Below the pieces are notes generated by a model. It did no database searches, was not told the DNA's origin, and saw only the letters and a list, made by a program, of their open reading frames with translations. Source: Brassica napus (taxonomy: Eukaryota; Streptophyta; Magnoliopsida; Brassicales; Brassicaceae). From it: DNA of 64,000 nt. Both the position numbers and the translations under genes were made by a program. Shown piece by piece: positions 57,288 to 64,000 of this stretch. The stretch is from the NCBI RefSeq assembly GCF_020379485.1, contig NC_063442.1, forward strand, positions 16,304,009-16,368,008, read 5' to 3'. Position 1 is the first letter of the stretch. Every line of letters begins with the position of its first letter.

Positions 57288-57333
57288 AATCTTAGCAGGA
57301 TTTTTTTTTTTGGTAAAAATCTTAGCAGGATTT
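57288..57333 (-). mobile_element. Ultra-short poly(A) insert with 16-bp duplication
   Basis: AATCTTAGCAGGATTT at 57288-57303 and 57318-57333 flanks a 14-nt insert that reads TTTACC plus eight A on the minus strand. Confidence 0.68.
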
Positions 57334-57688
57334 AACAACTCATACTTATTTGTGGCTTAATAAGATTACGAACTTCGGCCCGAAACTTCTTACAACTAAA
57401 GATGATGTACATTATTTTCAAACTACATTTTGCATACGAACTAAGTTGAATTCCCCAGAGATATGCATGGTCAAAATGCCAAATGGAAACTATGCCATAT
57501 TAAGAGAAACATGCATGTCGTGTATGTGAGTGTTTACGATGCATTCTTGAGCCAACAATTGTGTTGGTCATGTAATTGACGGTCCAATGACAAGAACATA
57601 TATCTACCTTGTAATTATCATGACATATGGTATTTCTCTATCGATTCTAATATTTTTTATCAGATTATATATATGTTTTTTATCATTT

Positions 57689-57739
57689 AAGATTTTACAA
57701 TATTTTTTCCAAAAAAAGAAAGAAAAGATTTTACAATAT
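57689..57739 (+). mobile_element. Ultra-short poly(A) insert with 15-bp duplication
   Basis: AAGATTTTACAATAT at 57689-57703 and 57725-57739 flanks a 21-nt insert TTTTTCC followed by an A-rich tail with two G. Confidence 0.66.
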
Positions 57740-58615
57740 GGTTTTGACTCTTAAGATTTTAAGTGAGTGTTGACCGTCCCAATATATATATCAATGGTTC
57801 GTTCTATACAATCTCAAATCAAACCTAACTGAAGTGAAGTTATCAGTATGATATAAATAAAAACAAGTCGTATATATTAATTTGTATTTTTCATTAATTT
57901 TTGTATAATTAGTTAATTTAATCGTATTTAAGTCATATTCATCTCAAATATGTAAAAAACTAATGTTTTGGTATTTAAACTATCCAGATAGAAAACCCCA
58001 TAAATAGGAGTACACACATGGTATAGCTTAATCACTGATATCGACTGATCTGAAAATAACCGGTGACTCGTAAAAATCGAGTATCTTCTATTTACATAAT
58101 AACGTTCTTAAATCAAGAGGATGTAGAAAAAGCAGATGGCAACACCCCGTCAAAGTTACAAATTAATAAAAATCGATCAAATTTCACGTGGGTGGTGGTG
58201 GATATACTCACCATTTATTTATTTTTCAACGCTATTTATTTTCTTTTCTTTTGAAGTTTTGAACATGCATACGTAAGATACAATTTGTAAAAGCGACGTT
58301 TTCGGCTGCAGTCAGAATTATTTGGCCGGTGGAACGCAAACAAAACTAAATGGACGACTCTGTTTGATTACAACTACACAACAATAGCTCAAACTCTAAA
58401 AAGGTCCTATTGCAAGTAAACTTTTATTTTCGTAACAAATCCAAGAAATATCAGTTTGAGAATATTGATGGCAATTGACCTATCCACGCGGCAATGAGCA
58501 CGACCTTTCAAAAATTAGGTTCACTAATTTCTAATAAAATTCCATAAAACATACGAGGCTTTTTTTTGCTGTGATTGTAGGTTTTGTTTTTCAATTAGGA
58601 AACATCAATATTGAG

Positions 58616-59335
58616 TAGGGGGGGGGGAGGACTTTACCCGATACCCGAAGTTGCATCCGAATCCGACCCGAAAAACCCGAACCAAAATCCGAACCGAAGT
58701 AGCAAAATACCCGAACGGGTATTAAGTTAAGAGAGATTTGATATCCGAACCCAAACGGATAATATCCGAACCCGAATGGATATCCGAAGATAACCGAACA
58801 TATATATACTTACCCTTATATTTCTAGTTTACATCTCTTATTTTTTTAAAAAATATTTATATTGATGTTACACATACTTTAAGATCATAAATAAATATAT
58901 ATATATATATATAATTATGGAGAGAATTGATATTCATTTAAAATGCATGTCAAATTTTTTGTTTCATGTATTAACAAAAGTTACATTCAAAGTTTAAAAA
59001 CAATACCCAAATTAATATCTATTTATTTTTGAAATATTATCTCCAAACTTATTAATCATCCAATCTATAAAAAATAAAAAAAATCAGTTAAGTGAAATCT
59101 ATATTTTTAAATATAAGAAACTTAAAAAATGAAAAAAAATATTTTTTTTTCTTTTAAAATCTAAATATCTGAACCCGATTCAAAACAACCGAACCCGAAC
59201 CCGAACTAAAAATATTCGAACCCGACCCGAAGTACAGAAATATCCGAACGGGTTCTCTATCCCTATATACCAAAATACCCGAAAATCCGAAATACCCGAC
59301 CCAAACCCGAACAGATATCCGAATACCCACCCCTA
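58616..59335. mobile_element. Complete hAT-like element, CCGAA/GGATATCC family
   Basis: 720 bp starting TAGGGGGGGG and ending CACCCCTA, with an exact 8-bp duplication ATATTGAG at 58608-58615 and 59336-59343. Subterminal CCGAACC and GGATATCCG repeats. It is the reference copy for the truncated members at 190-474 and 23010-23558. Confidence 0.85.
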
Positions 59336-59343
59336 ATATTGAG

Positions 59344-60824
59344 AGTAAAATTGCTATAAAAAGCTTTAGTTGATTAAAAAAGGATTATTTCAAATGTATT
59401 TTTGCTATTTTCTTTTGAAATAAATAATCTTTTATAATAAATGTAAAATTTATTCTAATGTGTTTTTAAAAAACAGTATTATCTATATTTAAAATAAAAA
59501 TAGAAGAATGTTACCTTTTTTCCTCTAAATATAAAGTAAAAGCAACAATTTATATTTTAGACCAAAAAATAGATGTGAGTTGGAGTACATCTGTATTTAA
59601 ATGCTATCATATAAAGAAATGTGGAAATATGTTAGAGATGATCTTACACTATAAATGGTTGCGTAGTCCGTTACGGATTGGACCAAGGTCCAAGTTTTAT
59701 TTTACCATTCGCAAAGTCAGATCAGACCAAGAAAATATAGCCTAGTGGATTGTAAGAGGTGGACCAAAATTATACTATTGGTACGACCTTTTGCAATTTC
59801 CATCCACCTATGAAGTTTATAATAAATTATTGGTACGAACTCTTGCCATTTCCATCCACTTATGCAGTTTAGCATAGTGAATTGTTGGTCCGATTATTTC
59901 GATATAGAGTAGAGTGAACTGAACAACAACCATTCAAAACTTCAACTTAGATGTTTAGTCCGATTGTTGTCCAAAAAAAAAAAGATGTTTAGTCCGATTA
60001 GTTCGATATCTACCGAGAAGTTTTCATATATAACCAACATAATAAAAATAATAAAAAGAAGCAAAAGTTTAAAAAATTCATGGCCATTTGTCTCTCATTT
60101 AGTAGTTTTTTTTTTCTCTAAACTAAAATTTAACTATTTGATAAAATTATCTTTAAATATTCATTTTTGTTTTAAATAATCATTAAGGTTCTTAGGACCT
60201 CACTAGTTTAAACACAGTGGTTGCGATTGCGGGAATTTACGGATGCAGGTGGTTACGGTTCCTAGCGGTTTTAAGAGATTTGTACAACTGGTTCTGAGGT
60301 AAAAAATTGATGTGTTTGCGGGTTACTTATGACTAGTTAACTACCAAATACAACAGCAGTTAAATAATAAATTAACAATATTTATATAATTATAAAAATA
60401 TCAAAATCATAATATTATAATAAATATAAAAATTATATTTAGAAAGTTATAGTTTTAAATTTTTAAAAATTATTGAAAATATTTTTATTTTTAAAATTTA
60501 TAATATTAATTAAAATATAATAGATATATTTTACTATTTTTATAATTTCAATTTGAATTTTTTATTGAATATTTTTATTTTTGTATTTATATTGTTTTTT
60601 TTAAATTATCTTCCCGCAATCACAAACGCTAGCTGGAACCAGCTTTTGAATCTATGAGATTTAGAGCGGTTTGAAACGGTTTAGAGCGATTGTTGCAAAA
60701 CGCTAACAACCGCTACCAACTGCAAAAACTGCGTTTTTGCGGCGTTTGCAGATAGTAGCAGAGAAACCATCATACCCTACCCTTAGTATATAAGAAGAAG
60801 CAAGAATAAGAATGACAATTGTAA
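59344..60824. other. Intergenic and decayed repeat DNA
   Basis: 60210-60775 has GCGGTT-type blocks at the left and AACCGC/AAACGC blocks at the right around an AT-rich core, typical of another decayed hAT-like element. No gene. Confidence 0.4.
59949..59999 (+). mobile_element. Ultra-short poly(A) insert with 17-bp duplication
   Basis: AGATGTTTAGTCCGATT at 59949-59965 and 59983-59999 flanks the 17-nt insert GTTGTCC plus ten A. This is the clearest example in the window. Confidence 0.75.
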
Positions 60825-61979
60825 TCTATACAATACTAAAAGTAACATATCCTCAAAGGAGAGAGTGTCCACGTCATTAAAATAATCATCCAATCATGAA
60901 GCTCTATTGTGCTACGTCAAATCGGCTCTACTTTACACAGTTTAAATCTGGGCTATTTTTGTGGGTTGCCAATACATTTCTAATGGCCCATATCAAACCC
61001 ATCTCTCCTATACCAATTTTCGTCTGAACTCTGAAGGGTTGATGGTTAATCGTCTCCGACTCTTCCATTTCGTCGTCACCGTTTCGGCTCTTTGTAATTC
61101 GCCTTTACTGCGACCCACTTTTATTAATCAATTATGTTCGTTACTCCTTTCGTCTCCTTTTATATAGAGCTTTCAGTTCCTGGACATGTTACCCATCGGG
61201 TCTAGGGTTTCGATCCAATCCCATCTATGTTGATTAATTTGTCACCCAAAAAGATTCAATAACGCTTGGAAGTTCTTCTTGGATTGCTCTTCCTCTTCTG
61301 GTACGTGTCTCCTGCAATCCAGTTTCTCTAAAAATGTTTGTTTGCTTTCAGAAAATGTTCTCTCTATTGAGCATGTGCAATAGATGAGAAAATTTCCAGG
61401 TTTAGGTCATTTAGCTAACGATCACGTCACAGAGATCAATGACTTTATTTCAGTTAATAGAACATTTCTTACATTATTAGCACATCCACTGATGGTTAAC
61501 ACTTCTAAAGGGAAAGTGGAAGGTCTACAGCTGTTTACCTAAATGTCCCTCAGAGACACCTTCTAAAATTATGACCTGTTCACAAGAAGCCATCGAAAAC
61601 AAATCTATTTGACAATCAAGCAAGATAAAGCACGGTAAGAAATTCTCTACAGCCCACAAAAATTATTACCTGATCCTGCCACTTAAAGTCACTTCCAGTG
61701 AGTTTTTCAATGTCTGGGCTCACTTACAAATGAAAAAATATATATATATGTGTGTTTGAATTGTTTTTTGCTGCTGACGTAGTGATTCCTATTATAACTG
61801 TTTTTGATATTGAGATTGTTTTTGTGATTGTGTTTGGCTCTGAGACACAAAGCTAACGTTTAAGTGATTTGAACATATATTTAGAAAGAAAGCAGTTGGG
61901 GGCAGTAATAGCGATATCAACAACCTGGATGGTTTAATTGGTTTGCGAGGAGGTTTATGGAAGAGGGAAATAGAGAATG

Positions 61980-62700
61980 AGCTAGATCACCGGAGCTTGA
62001 GGATCAGAATCTTTCAGCTACGCCATCTGTCCTGAAAATGTGATTGCAGCGTCAGTGGTGGTGAAATCTGCTATGAAGAATGCAGGCCATGGAAACATGT
62101 CTTACACGTCGTCACTAATCTTGGGGCGATGCAGGTTATGTTGAAGCTGAAGGATTATAATGGATCTCATGTAGAAGGGTAAGCTTTGGAGGACTATATG
62201 TTTTTGAACTCTTCGTGTGTGCCTATGTGAAGCCACTGGAGTCTCCTAATCTTCAGAATTTCTTTCTTGAGAACAAGCTCGAGAATGCGCCGAAGGATAC
62301 CCTGAAGATGTAGTTTAGAAATTCACAAAATTTTCCTATTGAAGCACTTGACATTCTCTTTACCTGAAGCTGAAGCTGAAGCTGCATAGGATACTTCTCT
62401 TGGACGATGATGTGGTTGTGCAGAAGGATTTAACGGGGCATTGGGAGATTGATATGGACAGGAAAGTGAATGGGGGCTGTAGAGACTTATGCCGGTTTGT
62501 TCCATTGGTATGCTCAGTACATGAACTTCTCGCATCCTTTGATTAAGAGAAGTTAAATCCGACAGTATGCGCATAGGTTTATGGAATGAACTTCTCTGAT
62601 CCTGATGCTTGGAGAATAGAGAAGTACATAGAATAATACCACTATATTCAAAAACTGCAGCCGACAAGAATCTGCTTCTTTGTGTCTTATTGGCTTTGTT
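61980..62700 (+). pseudogene. GAUT-type galacturonosyltransferase (GT8) fragment
   Basis: Plus-strand pieces in order: ENVIAASVVVKSAMKNAG, then LDDDVVVQKDLTGHWEIDMD (contains the GT8 DxD metal-binding motif), and YGMNFSDPDAWR followed by EKYIE. These match GAUT proteins closest in wording to GAUT8/9, Golgi enzymes that extend pectin homogalacturonan. Segments between them are frameshifted or deleted and contain stops, and the C-terminal catalytic part is missing. It is probably captured cargo. Confidence 0.8.
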
Positions 62701-63053
62701 GTTTGTTTTATGAACTGGCCACGTGCTCACAGTTATACCTTTTTGTTAGTCTTTCCGTAACGATTTAAACAGCTTGAGAGGGGAAAGCTTCTGAATGTGG
62801 ATCCATACTTGGGGTTAAGAGAAGCAAACATCACTTTCCCTACTGAATCATAATTTTCTGAGTCTCTCATAGTTTTACAGTTACAGTATTAGGCTGTTGA
62901 GAATGATTAAAGCATTACGAGATCTTCACTTCTTACTATATATGATTTTGCGTTCTATTTCATTAGAAGTACAGTTCCTGAAGCAAATTAAGTCTGAAAG
63001 ATTGTAAAAATAACAGATGTGTTTATGGCTTTTGATTATGCTCATTAAATCGC

Positions 63054-63360
63054 ATTGGAACGACGAAGAAGTTGTGCTATTCCCAAACTGCAAAACTGGA
63101 ATCACCTGATTTGAAAGTGGGATAACTTCTTCTTGCCAACTCCTATGAGATTTATTCAACTTCCTGGTCATTCTCCACCACTTTCTGTATCCAAATCAAG
63201 CTTCTTACAAAGAGATTCATCCTGGTTTGATTGGAACGACGAAGAAGCTGTGCTATTCCCAAACTGGGAAACTGGAATCACCTGATTTGAAAGTGGGATA
63301 ACTTCTTCACCCCACCTCCTATGAGATTTATTCAACTTCCTGGTCATTCTCCACCACTTT
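63054..63360. repeat. 131-bp direct repeat pair
   Basis: 63054-63184 and 63230-63360 are about 95 percent identical by eye, starting ATTGGAACGACGAAGAAG and ending CACCACTTT, offset by 176 bp. Function unknown. Confidence 0.8.
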
Positions 63361-63525
63361 ATTTATAAATAATTTTCTTAAAAACTGTTATTTTTGGAAA
63401 GTTTTCATTTATTAGAGAAATATTGTTGATTTGGGGTTTGTGATTTATAAATTAGGATAACAATAATATTTGTGGATAGTTGAGTACTCTTTCAGAATTT
63501 TTCATCAATATGTTATATATACTCG

Positions 63526-63526
<1 letters not shown>

Positions 63527-63587
<61 letters not shown>

Positions 63588-63595
63588 TTTTTTTT
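63527..63595. repeat. (AT)n microsatellite followed by a T-run
   Basis: About 20 AT units run directly into about 25 T. Such AT-plus-T tracts are prone to length error in assemblies. Confidence 0.85.
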
Positions 63596-63600
63596 GATTA

Positions 63601-64000
63601 TTATATATCATACGGATCTTGGCCTAACGGGCCGCCGTAATGATCTTCAGGTTGCATAATGTCAACTTGTTGGTTGTCATCGTCTGTATCATCATGTTCC
63701 GCCTCAAATTGTGTCAGCATTTCGGCGATAAGTTTCTTCATTTTTTCTTTTCTTGATGATTTCTGGGAAGAGGAAGAGGTTGTTGAACTTGTTGGACTTG
63801 ATGTTGGTCTTTTTTGTGGACTTGGATTTGTTTGGGATATTTGGGTTGGGTTGAGAAGAGGTATAGATTTGGATATAGTTTGGATTGCTGTTTTGGCTTG
63901 ATTTGTAATTTGGAAATATTTTTGGATACCTGCAAGGGAACATCTGTCAAGGTTATATTTTTCCCACCATTTGACTCTGAATTCCCGGAGGAGAGAATAA
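63601..64000 (-). CDS. Partial ORF, C-terminal end, runs off the window
   Basis: 132 codons are open from the window edge to a TAA at 63601-63603, without a start codon. It reads REFRVKWWEKYNLDRC, then a Ser/Thr/Pro/Gln-rich linker (PSPQKRPTSSPTSSTTSSSS), a Lys-rich helix (KEKMKKLIAEMLTQFEAE) and an acidic tail ending DPYDI. Composition suggests a retroelement-like or transposon-associated polyprotein end, but I do not recognise the family. Overlapping minus-strand frames in other phases are shadows. Confidence 0.45.
   Translation of the reverse strand, partial: YSLLREFRVKWWEKYNLDRCSLAGIQKYFQITNQAKTAIQTISKSIPLLNPTQISQTNPSPQKRPTSSPTSSTTSSSSQKSSRKEKMKKLIAEMLTQFEAEHDDTDDDNQQVDIMQPEDHYGGPLGQDPYDI

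Larger units (their letters stand above)
56688..58607. other. Intergenic DNA
   Basis: A TATATG microsatellite at about 56778-56808. Two retroposon-like stubs are listed separately. No gene supported. Confidence 0.4.
60825..63526 (+). mobile_element. Gene-carrying Helitron, 5' end seen, 3' end not fixed
   Basis: TCTATACAATACTAAAAG at 60825 preceded by A resembles Helitron 5' ends and is followed by leader-like sequence similar in style to the element at 11578. It carries a galacturonosyltransferase pseudogene. No CTAG end with hairpin was found before the AT microsatellite, so the right limit is a guess. Confidence 0.4.

Noticed and set aside
57241..57300. tRNA-like stretch with a GATTCGAATC B-box-like motif
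   Set aside because: No acceptor or anticodon stems could be formed and there is no A-box at the right distance. At most a SINE scrap.
58063..58254. 63-codon ORF
   Set aside because: No similarity recognised and hydrophobic low-complexity end; likely chance.
62323..62730. 135-codon minus-strand ORF
   Set aside because: Antisense shadow of the GAUT pseudogene.

Overview
The window is nuclear DNA of a flowering plant, almost certainly a Brassicaceae species close to Brassica or Raphanus. The evidence is GT-AG introns, plant gene families, Athila and chromovirus retrotransposons, many CTAG-ending Helitrons, and gene content that matches (from memory) the Arabidopsis block At3g25717 to At3g25790. 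No bacterial, organellar or CRISPR features were found.

Four conserved genes form a sparse backbone. They are a DVL/RTFL micropeptide gene (3982-4104, minus), an AOC1/AOC2-type allene oxide cyclase (15472-16332, plus), an AOC3-type allene oxide cyclase (25348-26206, plus), and a five-exon HHO/NIGT1 GARP repressor (35809-37947, plus). The two AOCs make the jasmonate precursor OPDA in plastids. The HHO gene belongs to the nitrate/phosphate-responsive NIGT1 family. A possible two-exon micro-gene lies at 55978-56687.

Most of the remaining sequence is transposable elements and their cargo. From 0 to 15 kb there are Helitron ends and a nested Helitron pair carrying gene scraps (SC35-like, FZR/CCS52-like, bHLH-like). 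From 16.4 to 22.2 kb there is a Harbinger MITE, a twice-repeated EF-1-alpha fragment next to a decayed chromovirus pol, a possible AOC 3'UTR relic and a CYP705A-type P450 pseudogene. A 5'-truncated LINE with clear target-site duplications occupies 26.8-30.0 kb. A Helitron with RPA-like fragments starts at 30.1 kb, and a 965-bp hAT element lies at 33.5-34.5 kb.

From 37.9 to 45.0 kb a young pol-less Athila-type element (LTRs 1454 and 1473 bp, 5-bp duplication CTCGT) sits inside the last exon of the HHO gene. The first bases of its LTR supply the stop codon. A duplicated, roughly 780-bp Helitron-like repeat lies at 46.9-48.6 kb, a hAT MITE at 49.5-49.8 kb, and an almost intact Ty3 chromovirus (305-bp LTRs, duplication ATATT) at 49.9-55.2 kb. 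The right end holds another hAT copy, a Helitron with a galacturonosyltransferase pseudogene, and an open reading frame running off the edge.

At least eight sites show a distinctive micro-structure: an insert of only 11-33 nt with a poly(A) or poly(T) run, flanked by 11-20 bp direct repeats. I read these as extreme 5'-truncated retroposon stubs. This, the LTR-terminated HHO gene and the duplicated EF-1-alpha fragment are the most notable observations.
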